The notes under the pieces were generated by a model that was not told the DNA's origin, made no database searches, and saw only the letters and a list, made by a program, of their open reading frames with translations. A stretch of DNA of 34,654 nt from JBGTBQ01 sp041749275 (GTDB lineage: Bacteria > Acidobacteriota > Blastocatellia > Pyrinomonadales > Pyrinomonadaceae), in contig JBGTBQ010000112.1 of assembly GCA_041749275.1 (NCBI GenBank), forward strand, positions 1-34,654. Reading direction: 5' to 3'. This document shows positions 25,401 through 33,700 of this stretch, one piece after another (the stretch's first letter is position 1; the number at the start of each line of letters is the position of its first letter). Position numbers and translations under genes: made by a program.

Positions 25401-25943
25401 GTTGACCGCGCCGCCGTTGCCGCCGCGCGCTCCGTCGCCAAAGACGCCGGGCGCGAGTCGCAGCAATTCGTAAGGGTCGCGCCCGACCTGCGGCAGCTGC
25501 TGAATCTCGCGCGTGGTGATGGCCCGCGAGATGTTGGCGTTTTCGGTTTCCAGCGCCGCCGTCGTCCCGCTCGTCACCGTCACCGTCTCGGACACTCCGC
25601 CCGCCGTGAGCACAACGTCAATGCCCTGTGTGCCCTCGGCTCTAATCGCCAGATTCTCGAACGTGCTCTTCTTAAAGTCGGCCTTTTCGACTTCGAGCGT
25701 GTACGAGCCGGGCGCGAGACCCGTAAAGCGGTAGAACCCGTCTTCACTCGTCGTCGCTTGTTGCGAGCGGTTGGTCTCGGTATTGGTGAGTTTCACGGAC
25801 GCGCTCGAAATGACCGCGCCGTTGGCGTCGGTGACGGTGCCCTGCACGCTGGAGTTGAATTGCGCGCGGGCCGAGCCGGCGATACAGATGACTGCGAGGA
25901 AAAAGAGGAAGACGCGGGACAGTGCGATAAGCTTGCGACTCAT
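22425..25943 (-). CDS. Oar-like TonB-dependent receptor with carboxypeptidase-regulatory-like domain
   Basis: 1172-residue predicted outer-membrane transporter. The start at 25943 is well supported: on the - strand GGGAGGG lies 7 nt before the ATG, and the first 28 residues form a signal peptide (SRVFLFFLAVICIAGSARAQ). Residues about 30-110 are a carboxypeptidase-regulatory-like beta-sandwich (SSVQGTVTDANGAVISSASV, DGFYRFTGLAPGSYTLEV). A plug-like region with VDGVSVNSFNW and a long barrel with FFFISYEGLRN, FVQDDWKARP and NFGLRYEYYSP follow, ending in Phe (GRIRF). It shares architecture but limited sequence with the receptor at 412-3969. The ligand is unknown. It converges with a TPR gene and diverges from the XylF-type binding-protein gene, so regulation could be shared across the 437-nt divergent gap. 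Confidence 0.92.
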   Translation of the reverse strand: MSRKLIALSRVFLFFLAVICIAGSARAQFNSSVQGTVTDANGAVISSASVKLTNTETNRSQQATTSEDGFYRFTGLAPGSYTLEVEKADFKKSTFENLAIRAEGTQGIDVVLTAGGVSETVTVTSGTTAALETENANISRAITTREIQQLPQVGRDPYELLRLAPGVFGDGARGGNGGAVNLPNTTGPGGSNNSIFQTENQVQISANGQRLSSNNFQVDGVSVNSFNWGGAALVTPNQESVKEVRVLSSTYSAEDGRNSGAQIKVVSQNGTNEFHGSLFLKYNSPKLNSFNRYGGPGAPPVRVNDYIRQFGGSFGGPLYLPRFGEGGPTTSGGPNKSFFFISYEGLRNSANNVGRSYVETPQFRQLVLQQRPGSVTARVLSATGIEPRTIGVLTPTCAAFNNDPNRCRVVSGGLDIGSLTGATGQYVSINNQPIGGGFDGIPDIQEIQFALPSQNRGNQYNVRLDFTPTDKDSITLSTYLTKQDNLGSDSAAQGRPIADLPFKPFNSSGTILYSRVISPTTYNEARFNGTRFSLDQAADAAAAGVNFGIPRVEVEGLPIGGRIRFGAPQGEGTPGNFAQNIFELSDTLSKVFGNHAWKFGGVYRNEQDNSDLSGGSRPIYSFFGLFNLANDAPIFEGVNADPRTGLPADAQRYFRTKYYAGFVQDDWKARPNLTVNFGLRYEYYSPVEEIDGRLSNLFFGSQGLRNSQVRAVNQLHDPDRNNFAPRVGFAYTPNFGGFGGLLSENRSVIRGGFGIAYNRIPVAPLNNVRGNPPFFARYSLCCGTSTQDFSTPFAGGQILYAVGSGNSVTSYPRNPALGLGINPTTGAPNSGSVEIYGAPQDLPNPYVYTYSLEVQQELPAKLTATLGYQGSAGHKLVRLVNQNFIYPNNPSFFAVFFTTPDVNSNYNALNASLVRRFSEGLLLQANYRFSKSIDQLSYEGPGFVTNQTFPQDNRTERGPSDFDVKHYFNFSGVYELPFFRQRRDAVGALLGGFEISSIVTYRTGFPFTPVVDASTSTPGGVNLSPVRPQGYRGPSNLDTSNNAFITGSNFPGGGAPFFTVFEQADNSVAPPGIGRNSFRGPSYFNVDMSLVKHTRLGFINETADFEFRANFFNIFNKLNLAPFAFGSNAVTIGRFDPRGPNEPGVLFNNPNFGRATSGLAGRVVELQGRIRF

Positions 25944-26380
25944 GGTCAAACCCTCCCTGGGGTGCTTTGATAAAGTTGTCGAAGCCGCGCCCCGCGCTGG
26001 CGGCAAGGCCGTGCGCGCGAGGGGCGGAAGTGATTGCGAGAAAAGTGACCGGGGGGCCGGTTTCGACAACGGGTCTGGGGAAACGGACGTGCGTGTCTTG
26101 GGGGATGCGCTGCCTGTCGCTTGTTGTGACGGTTGTCTGTCCAACAGATTACACTGGAATCTGAAAAATTCAATAGCTATCTTTCGCGCCTCTTTGATAA
26201 GCTACCGCTCGTTCAGAAAACCATTTTTCGTTGACCTCCGAAAATATCGAGCCAGTGCCGGCGCCTGTCGCCGGATGATGCGTGGATGGGGCATACCTTT
26301 CCGGCATACGATCTTCTCGTCCAAAGGGCTTGGTTCCGGCAGGAGGCGACGCGAGACTGTAAATTAAAGGAGCACAAAAG
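25944..26380. other. 437-nt divergent intergenic region
   Basis: Lies between the divergent TonB receptor (-) and xylF-like (+) genes, so promoters in both directions must be here. The half nearest the receptor (25944-26120) is GC-rich; 26145-26260 is AT-richer and the likely promoter zone. No gene, tRNA or convincing regulator-binding palindrome was seen. The only further elements I can name are the two ribosome binding sites at its edges and the weak - strand promoter match. Confidence 0.5.
26146..26173 (-). promoter_or_regulatory. Weak candidate promoter for the - strand TonB receptor
   Basis: On the - strand TTGAAT (26168-26173) and TAATCT (26146-26151) are spaced by 16 bp; the -10 box keeps only the three most conserved positions. 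A leader of about 195 nt would result, similar in length to that inferred for the other receptor. Tentative. Confidence 0.3.
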
Positions 26381-27559
26381 ATGCTTAATATTAAGAAGTG
26401 GGTTCTGGGTTTGTGCGTTGGGGCGTCGCTGGCGCTTGCGGGATGCGTGCAGTCGCCTTCGGAGAATGCGAACGCGGGCGGCGCGGCGCGCAAGGCGAAA
26501 GGGCCGGGCGAGAAAGTCCGCATCGGCTTCTCGATGGACACGCTGAAGGAGGAGCGTTGGCAGCGTGACAAGGCATTGGTCGAGGCGCGGGCTAAAGAGG
26601 TGGGGGCGGAGTTGGACGTACAGGTCGCCAACGGCGACGACGCCGTGCAGACCAAGCAGTGTGACAATATGTTGACGAAGGGCGTGGACGTGCTCATTGT
26701 CGCGCCGCACAATGGAGAAATCGCCGCGTCCATCGTCGAGGCCGCGCACCGGCAGGGCGTGCCCGTCATCAGCTACGACCGGCTTATCAAGAACTCGGAC
26801 GTTGACCTCTACGTCTCGCATCAGGTCGAGAAGATGGGCGAGATGCAGGGCGACTATGCGCTCAAGCACGTGCCGAAAGGGAACTACGTGCTCATCGGCG
26901 GCTCGCCCACCGACAACAACGCGATGCTGCTCCGCAAAGGGCAGATGAACATCCTCAAACCGGCGGTTGACAGCGGCGACATCAAGATCATCTCCGATCA
27001 GTTCGCCAAAGAGTGGAAGGCCGAAGAGGCGCTCCGCATCACGGAGGACGCGCTGACACGGACAGGCAACAATCTTCAGGCTATCGTCGCCTCGAATGAC
27101 GGCACGGCGGGCGGCGCGATTTCCGCGCTCGAAGCGGTCGGCCTCGCCGGCAAGGTGCTCGTCACGGGGCAGGACGCGCAGCTCGACGCCGTGCAAAAGA
27201 TTGCGACCGGAAAGCTGACGATGACCATCTACAAGCCGATCAAACCGCTCGCCGACAGCGCCGTGGACTCGGCGATGAAACTCGCGCGCGGCGAGAAAGT
27301 TGAGACCAAAGACAAAATCAACAACGGCAAGATTGACGTGCCCTCGATCCTCCACGAGCCGCAAGCCGTGGACAAGAACAATCTTATGAGCACGGTCGTC
27401 AAGGACGGCTATCACAAGTACGAGGACGTGTACAAGGACGTGCCGCCCGAACAGAGGCCGAAGCAGACGGCGGAGAATAGACGGCAGACGACGGGTGGAC
27501 TGTTTGCCGTGTTCTGCGTGTCGCTGGTCGGCGTGGTTACATCGTTGCGAAAATTTTAA
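26381..27559 (+). CDS. xylF: XylF-type sugar ABC transporter substrate-binding lipoprotein
   Basis: 392 residues. A lipobox LAGC with Cys22 marks a lipoprotein anchored outside the inner membrane. Residues about 45-350 closely follow E. coli XylF: RIGFSMDTLKEERWQ, GVDVLIVAPHNG, SYDRLIKNSDVDLYVS, GGSPTDNNA, IVASNDGTAGGA, TGQDAQ and VVKDGYHK are all recognisable. AAAGGAG (26366-26372) lies 8 nt before the ATG, the strongest ribosome site of the operon. It binds an aldose (xylose in characterised members) and delivers it to XylGH; adjacent glucoamylase makes glucose a reasonable alternative ligand. Odd: residues about 357-392 extend beyond the normal end of the family and include a hydrophobic stretch (GLFAVFCVSLVGVV). 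The downstream gap to xylG carries a large inverted repeat. Confidence 0.92.
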   Translation: MLNIKKWVLGLCVGASLALAGCVQSPSENANAGGAARKAKGPGEKVRIGFSMDTLKEERWQRDKALVEARAKEVGAELDVQVANGDDAVQTKQCDNMLTKGVDVLIVAPHNGEIAASIVEAAHRQGVPVISYDRLIKNSDVDLYVSHQVEKMGEMQGDYALKHVPKGNYVLIGGSPTDNNAMLLRKGQMNILKPAVDSGDIKIISDQFAKEWKAEEALRITEDALTRTGNNLQAIVASNDGTAGGAISALEAVGLAGKVLVTGQDAQLDAVQKIATGKLTMTIYKPIKPLADSAVDSAMKLARGEKVETKDKINNGKIDVPSILHEPQAVDKNNLMSTVVKDGYHKYEDVYKDVPPEQRPKQTAENRRQTTGGLFAVFCVSLVGVVTSLRKF

Positions 27560-27584
27560 CTGGCTTGAGCTTGTGGAGAGCGCG

Positions 27585-27678
27585 ACTTCACCACAGAGAC
27601 ACAGAGGGCACAGAGGCGGCACGGAGGCTTGTCTTTCTCTGTGCATTCTCCGTGCCCTCTGTGTCTCTGTGGTGAAGT
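27585..27678. repeat. 27-bp inverted repeat between xylF and xylG
   Basis: Arms 27585-27611 and 27652-27678 are perfect complements over 27 bp (ACTTCACCACAGAGACACAG... pattern), with inner partial pairing (GGCACGGAG/CTCCGTGCC). The hairpin starts 25 nt after the xylF stop codon and ends 45 nt before the xylG start codon. It would fold in the polycistronic mRNA and could block 3'-to-5' decay of the xylF part. No T-run follows, so full termination is not expected. Confidence 0.85.
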
Positions 27679-27723
27679 TCAACATCCGCTTCACTCAAGA
27701 TTGAATTAGCCACGGGTGAATCA

Positions 27724-29268
27724 ATGACGCCTCCATCTCCGCGCACACCTTTACTGGAGATGCGCGACATCACAAAGAGTTTTCCGGGCGTGCGCGCGCT
27801 CGACGGCGTGACGTTCGATCTGTACGCGGGCGAGGTGCACGCGCTCGTCGGCGAGAACGGGGCGGGCAAATCCACGTTGATGAAGGTGCTCGGCGGCGTC
27901 TATCCGCACGGCGCTTACGGCGGCGAGATTGTGATCGAGGGCGCGGAGCGCCGCTTCCATAATATCCGCGAGGCAGAGGCCGCCGGGATCGCGGTCATCT
28001 TTCAGGAGCTGTCGCTCATCAAGGATTTGAGCGTCGGCGAGAACATTTTTCTGGGGCGCGAGCCGCGGCGCTTCGGTGTGATTCGGTGGGAGGAACTCTA
28101 CAGCCGTGCTCGAAAGCTGCTCGACGAGCTGCATCTCGACGTTGACCCGCGCACGCCCGTCGGGCGGCTCGGCATCGGGCAGCAGCAACTGGTCGAGATC
28201 GCCAAGTCGCTCTCGCAGGAGGCGCGCATCCTCGTGCTCGACGAGCCGACCGCCGCGCTCACCGACGCTGAGGTCGAGACGCTTTTCAATATCATCGGCA
28301 AACTGCGCGCACGCGGCGTCGGCATGATCTACATCTCGCACAAGCTCGACGAAGTCTTCCGCATCTCGAATCGCATTACGGTCTTGCGCGACGGGCGCAC
28401 GGTCGGCACCGATCCGACATCCGCGCTCGACGAGCCGCGCATCATCGCGCGCATGGTTGGCCGAGAGGTCGGCGACATCTTTCCCGAAGCGGCGCATGAG
28501 CGCGGCGAGGTGGCCTTTGAAGTGCGGAACATGAGGGTGGAAGACCCGAACGTGAGCGGGAAGATGCTGGTCAAAGGAGTGAGCTTCAGTGTCCGTCGCG
28601 GCGAAGTGTTGGGCATCGCCGGTCTGATGGGCGCGGGGCGGAGCGAGCTTTTGATGAGCATCTTCGGCGCGTGGCCGGGGCGCGTGTCGGGGGACGTGTA
28701 TGTCGAAGGGAAACACATCCGTATCAAGCGACCGGCGGATGCAATCAGGCAGGGCGTCGGCTTTGTGACTGAAGACCGCAAACGCTTCGGACTCGTCCTC
28801 GACCAGACCATCCTCAACAACATGACGCTCGCCGGGCTGGATAAACTTTCGGGCCGCTTCGTCACGGATGTTGACGCGGAAGCCGCCGCCGGCGGGCGCG
28901 CGATGAAGGATATGCGCGTCAAGGCGAACTCCGTCTTCACCGTGGCCGGGACGCTTAGTGGCGGCAACCAGCAGAAGGTCGTGCTGGCGAAGTGGCTGTT
29001 GACGAACCCGCGCGTGCTCTTTCTGGACGAGCCGACGCGCGGGATTGACGTGGGCGCGAAGCAGGAAATTTATAATCACATCAACCAACTCGCCGGCGCC
29101 GGCCTCGCCATTGTGCTCGTCTCGTCGGAACTGCCCGAAGTGCTTGGCCTCTCCGACCGCGTGCTCGTGCTGCATGAGGGGCGCGTGACGGGCGAGTTTA
29201 CGCGCACGGAGGCCACGCCCGAAAAAGTGATGGCCTGCGCGACGGGCCACACGCAGCGCGCGGCGTAG
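27724..29268 (+). CDS. xylG: XylG-type sugar ABC transporter ATP-binding protein
   Basis: 514 residues with two fused nucleotide-binding domains, the standard length for the CUT2 sugar importers. NBD1: Walker A GENGAGKST (43-51), Q-loop FQELS, degenerate signature IGQQQ (151-155) and Walker B VLDEPT (171-176). NBD2: non-canonical Walker A AGLMGAGRSE (299-308), signature LSGGNQQ (411-417) and Walker B FLDEPTRG (433-440). As in XylG/RbsA-type proteins, the second Walker A lacks the usual Lys. It powers import through XylH on the cytoplasmic face. The ribosome binding site is weak compared with xylF, matching a lower need for the ATPase. The xylH start codon lies 36 nt downstream. Confidence 0.95.
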   Translation: MTPPSPRTPLLEMRDITKSFPGVRALDGVTFDLYAGEVHALVGENGAGKSTLMKVLGGVYPHGAYGGEIVIEGAERRFHNIREAEAAGIAVIFQELSLIKDLSVGENIFLGREPRRFGVIRWEELYSRARKLLDELHLDVDPRTPVGRLGIGQQQLVEIAKSLSQEARILVLDEPTAALTDAEVETLFNIIGKLRARGVGMIYISHKLDEVFRISNRITVLRDGRTVGTDPTSALDEPRIIARMVGREVGDIFPEAAHERGEVAFEVRNMRVEDPNVSGKMLVKGVSFSVRRGEVLGIAGLMGAGRSELLMSIFGAWPGRVSGDVYVEGKHIRIKRPADAIRQGVGFVTEDRKRFGLVLDQTILNNMTLAGLDKLSGRFVTDVDAEAAAGGRAMKDMRVKANSVFTVAGTLSGGNQQKVVLAKWLLTNPRVLFLDEPTRGIDVGAKQEIYNHINQLAGAGLAIVLVSSELPEVLGLSDRVLVLHEGRVTGEFTRTEATPEKVMACATGHTQRAA

Positions 29269-29304
29269 TTGCATGTTTAGCAGCTTTCTCCTTTGAGCTT
29301 CGAT

Positions 29305-30549
29305 ATGTCAAATTCGGCAAACGAACCCGCCACCGACCGACCACTCGCGACCGCCGATGTGTCGCCGCCGGATGCCGCCGCGTCCGATGTGGGGCAGACG
29401 GGCATCGCGGGCTTTCGCATCCCGACTGACTCTTTGCGCGCCTATACGATGGTCTTCGCGCTGGTCGTCATCTGGCTCTTCTTCCACTGGTCAACGGACG
29501 GCATCTTTTTAAGCCCGCGCAACTTCTCGAACCTTTTCAAGCAGACAGCGGTGACGGGCGTGCTGGCGGTCGGGATGCTGTTTGTGATTGTCGCGGGGCA
29601 GATTGATCTATCAGTCGGCGCGGTCGTCGGCCTCGCCGGTTGCGTCGCGGCGATGACGCAGGAATGGGGTCTTGTGCCCTCACTCGCTTCGGCCACCCTG
29701 ATCGGCGTCGCCATCGGCGCGGTGCAGGGGACGCTCGTCGCTTACGCGAACATCCCCGCCTTCATCGTCACGCTCGGTGGCCTGCTGGCGTGGCGCGGCG
29801 TGACGCTCGACTTGAGCGACGGGGCGACGATCCCTGTGCGTCTGCCCGTCTTTCGTCTGCTCGGCGTCGGTCTCGCCACGCCGGCCTTCGGCTATGCAGT
29901 TGCGGCAATAGCCATCGTCGCCATCGTCTGGCTTACCCTCAAACGCAACCGCGCGCGCCAACGCCACGGCCTGAGCGTGCCGGGCCTCGGCGCGACGGCG
30001 GCGCGCATCGCACTGCCGTCGCTGCTCGTCGTCGCCTTTATCCTGATGATGAACTGGCAGGGCGACGACCCGACGCGACAGGTGGGCGTGCCGCTCCCGG
30101 TGATTGTGCTCCTCGTGGTCGCCATCATCGGCGCGTTTCTGACGCGGAACACAACCTTCGGGCGCTACCTCTACGCCATCGGCGGGAACCCGGATGCGGC
30201 GCGTCTATCGGGCATCAGTTTGCGAAAGCACATCCTCGCCGCCTTCTGCCTGCTCGGCGGGCTGGTGGGCGTGGCCTCGATCCTCCACACGGGCCGGGTG
30301 GGCAGCGCCTCGCCGGACGCGGGCACTTTGATGGAGTTGGACGCGATTGCGGCGTGCGTCATCGGCGGGACGAGTCTGATGGGCGGGCGCGGGACGGTCT
30401 TCGGCGCGCTGCTCGGCGCGCTCATCATGGCGAGCTTGGACAACGGCATGTCGCTCGAAAGCGTGGAGAATTCGACGCAGTACATCATCAAGGGCGCGGT
30501 GCTCGTCGCGGCGGTCGGCTTCGACATGCTGGGGCGGCGCAAAGGGTAG
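29305..30549 (+). CDS. xylH: XylH-type sugar ABC transporter permease
   Basis: 414 residues from ATG 29305 (a TTG at 29293 is in frame but less likely). The first 35 residues are hydrophilic and cytoplasmic; about ten hydrophobic segments follow. Family motifs: GMLFVIVAGQIDLSVGAVVG, NIPAFIVTLGGLLAWRG, YAIGGNPDAARLSGI and ACVIGGTSLMGGRGTVFGAL, all characteristic of the branched-chain/ribose-type (BPD_transp_2) permeases, and the overall layout fits XylH. It forms the inner-membrane channel with XylG. It is followed by a 172-nt gap with another large inverted repeat before the glucoamylase gene, which may or may not be co-transcribed. Confidence 0.93.
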   Translation: MSNSANEPATDRPLATADVSPPDAAASDVGQTGIAGFRIPTDSLRAYTMVFALVVIWLFFHWSTDGIFLSPRNFSNLFKQTAVTGVLAVGMLFVIVAGQIDLSVGAVVGLAGCVAAMTQEWGLVPSLASATLIGVAIGAVQGTLVAYANIPAFIVTLGGLLAWRGVTLDLSDGATIPVRLPVFRLLGVGLATPAFGYAVAAIAIVAIVWLTLKRNRARQRHGLSVPGLGATAARIALPSLLVVAFILMMNWQGDDPTRQVGVPLPVIVLLVVAIIGAFLTRNTTFGRYLYAIGGNPDAARLSGISLRKHILAAFCLLGGLVGVASILHTGRVGSASPDAGTLMELDAIAACVIGGTSLMGGRGTVFGALLGALIMASLDNGMSLESVENSTQYIIKGAVLVAAVGFDMLGRRKG

Positions 30550-30595
30550 GCCAGTGGAATAAACGCTGCCAGAGTTATGGCGGACGCGGTTTATT

Positions 30596-30693
30596 AACGC
30601 AGAGGGCGCGGAGATTGCGCGGAGATTGCGCGGAGGACGCAAAGAGGAGGGCTTTCTCTCAGTCCTCCGCGCAATCTCCGCGCCCTCTGCGTT
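30596..30693. repeat. Inverted repeat with internal 11-bp tandem duplication
   Basis: The left arm (30596-30638) and right arm (30662-30693) are complementary (AACGCAGAGGGCGCG...GAGGAC). The left arm carries two tandem copies of GAGATTGCGCG where the right has one, giving an 11-nt bulge. The loop is 23 nt. A partial relative lies at 20689-20705. The repeat ends only 28 nt before the glucoamylase-esterase start codon, so it must lie in or very near that gene's 5' leader or promoter. Confidence 0.82.
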
Positions 30694-30721
30694 ATGATTC
30701 CGGCATTCTCAATATTCAATT

Positions 30722-33700
30722 ATGAAGAAGCATCAATCAATCGCCGCCATCTTCCTGTTCATCGCCTTGCTCTCACCCGGCTTCGCGCGAACCGCGCAGA
30801 CCCAACACGCGCCGGGCGCTCCGGGCAAGGACGCGCAGTGGCTCAGTGCGGGCAAGCAGGGCGTCGGCACTTCCGCGACGCTCGAATCGAAGGTCTGGTT
30901 CACGTTGCAAGGCGGCGTGATGACCGAGGTCTATTACCCGGACGTGACGGTGGGGAACGTGCAGAAGCTGGAACTGATAATCGTTCACGGCCAGACCGAA
31001 ACGGTTCAGACGGAATCGAAAGACACGATTTCAAAAGTCATTCCCGACACCGACTCACTCTCTTTCACGCAAATCAACACCGCCAAAAACGGTGAGTATC
31101 GAATTGAAAAAAGATTCACGGTTGACCCACAACGAAACGTCGTCCTTATCAAGATTCAATTCTTCGGGCATCTCAAACGGCGTGAAAACGACTACCGGCT
31201 GTTTGTCTATTATGACCCTTCGCTGAATAACAGCGGGATGCACGACACCGCTTTTACGCGGGGTGATGCTCTACTCGCGTCCGACAAAGATAAGGCATCG
31301 GCGTTGGTGGCGACTATCGAGGGCGGCAACCCAGCCGGGATGAAAGGATTTATCAGAACATCGAACGGCTTTTTGGGGACAAGCGACGGCTTAACGTTGA
31401 TTGAAAAGGCAGGCGCGATGGGCCTGCCGGCGGAATTCGGCGCATACCAAAAAGCGGAAAATGGGAACGTCGTGCAGGTGGGCGAGTTGGAGCCGCCGGC
31501 CATCGAAAAGGAACATTGTTGTGCGCGTCACACGCTGGCGCTGGGATTCGGCGTGACGACTGACGAGGCGCTGAAGTCAGCGAGAGAATCGCTCGCTGAT
31601 GGCTTCGACCGCGTCGAAGCTGAATACAAAAAAGGCTGGCGGGATTACTTGCAGACCGTCCGCCGGGTCGGGCCGAAATATCAGGCGCAGTTCAACATGG
31701 CCGCGATGACGTTGAAGGCGCACGAAGACAAAAAGCACCGTGGCGCGAACATCGCCAGCCTCTCCGTGCCCTGGGGCGGCGGCTCGAACGCGAACGAAGC
31801 GAACGTCGGCGGTTATCATCTCGTCTGGGCGAGAGATTTGTATCAGGTGGCGACGGCATACATGGCTCTGGGCGACAAAGCAGCCGCGCTGCGTGCGCTC
31901 GACTTTCTGTTCAAGGTACAGCAGAAACCCGACGGAAGTTTTCCGCAAAACTCATGGCTCGACGGCAAGCCTTACTGGGGTTCGCTGCAACACGACGAGG
32001 TCGCCTTCCCGCTCATCCTCGCCTACCAACTCGGTAAGACCGACCGCGAGACTTACGAACGCCACGTCCGGCGCGCGGCTGATTTCATCGTTCGGACGGG
32101 GCCGCACACGCCGCAGGAGCGTTGGGAAGAGGAGAGCGGCTATTCGCCTTCGACCATCGCGGCGGAGATTGCGGGATTGGTGTGCGCCGCCGAGATCGCC
32201 AAGCTCAACGGCGACGAAGCATCTGCCAATGTCTATCTCGCGGCGGCGGATGAGTGGGCGCGCAACATCGAGGCTTGGACGGCGACGACGACCGGGCCGC
32301 ACGGCGACAAGAACTATTACATCCGCGTCACCGAGAACGACGACCCGAACGACGGCGAAGCCCGCGAGATCAACAACGGCGGCGGCACGTTCGACGAGCG
32401 ACAAATCGTTGACGCGGGCTTCCTCGAACTCGTTCGTCTCGGCATCAAGCCGGCGTCCGACCCTCTGATTGCGAAGTCGGTCGCGGTCGTGGACAAAGTC
32501 ATCAAGGTTGAGACGCCGAACGGCGCTTCGTTCTATCGCTACAACCACGACGGCTACGGCGAGATGGATGACGGGAGGGCTTGGAACTGGGACGGCAAGT
32601 ACACGGGCAAGGGGCGTCTGTGGGCCTTGCTCGCGGGCGAGCGCGGGCAGTATGAGTTGGCGCGCGGCGATAAAGCGTCGGCGCAAAAACGGCTCGATGC
32701 AATGCTCGGTTTTGCAAACGAAGGGATGATGATCCCCGAACAAGTGTGGGATTTGCCGACTAGTCCGACGCCCGACCTGCGTTTTGGCGAGGGCACGGGG
32801 GCGGCCACCCCGCTGGCGTGGTCAATGGCGCAATTCATCCGACTCGCCGCGAACTTGCAGGAAGGGCGCAACCTCGATACGCCCGACATCGTCGCCGCGC
32901 GCTACATTAAACAGACGCCGCCCGCGCGGGCCAACGCCGACATCATCTTCCCCGCCGATGAAGTTCTGAGCAGTGCGGAGGCCGGGAAGAGCATCAAGGT
33001 GCGGGGCTTCGCGCGACAGGGCGGGCGCGTTTTCTTCGCGCACGGCGACGAGCGGCGCGAGTTGAAGCCGGACGCGCAGGGGCGCTTCGAGTTCGACGTG
33101 AACGTCACGCACGGCGAGTCGCACGTCTTAGTCGGCACGGTCGCGGCTTCGGGGGCCACCTCCTTTCACCGCGCACGGGTTCGCGGACTATCCGCGGATG
33201 AGAAACGGAAAGAGGAGGTCGCCCAACTCGCGCCGGAGTTCGTCGAACGCGTCAAGACGGCGAGCGCCTCGCCTCTCGTCGAGGGTGAGCGCGTCACGTT
33301 CGTCTATCGCGGCGACGCCAAGCGCGTCGAGGTTGTCGGCGACTTCACGGGATGGGCGCCACGCGGTCACTTGCTGCGCGAGCTTCCAATCCCGAACGTC
33401 AAATACTACACGCTAACGTTCCCGAAAACTGCGCGCGTCGAGTACAAATTCATCGCCGATGGCGAGTGGATTCTCGACCCGCTCAACCCGAATCGAAACG
33501 ACAACGGAGTCGGCGGCGAGAACTCGTTTTTCAGGATGCCGGATTATCGCGGCTCAACTCTCGCGGATAACCCGCCGCCCGGCCCGTTGATGATGTTTGC
33601 CGAGCATGAAGTGCCGAGTCGCCTGCTCGGAGGCTCGCGCAAGATTAAGGTCTATTTGCCGCAAGGGTACATGAATTCGCGCGAGCGTTACCCCGTTCTT

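Noticed and set aside
24582..25970. 462-codon open frame on the + strand opposite TonB receptor 2
   Set aside because: Shadow of the receptor gene, which has signal peptide, ribosome site and family motifs.
25944..26144. 67-residue N-terminal extension of TonB receptor 2
   Set aside because: GGGAGGG 7 nt before the ATG at 25943 and the signal peptide there make the longer frame untenable.
26213..27694. 493-codon open frame on the - strand opposite xylF
   Set aside because: Starts in the inverted repeat at 27585-27678 (TTETQRARR-type translation of the repeat) and otherwise mirrors xylF.
27751..29274. 507-codon open frame on the - strand opposite xylG
   Set aside because: Antisense shadow of a complete ABC ATPase; composition is not protein-like.
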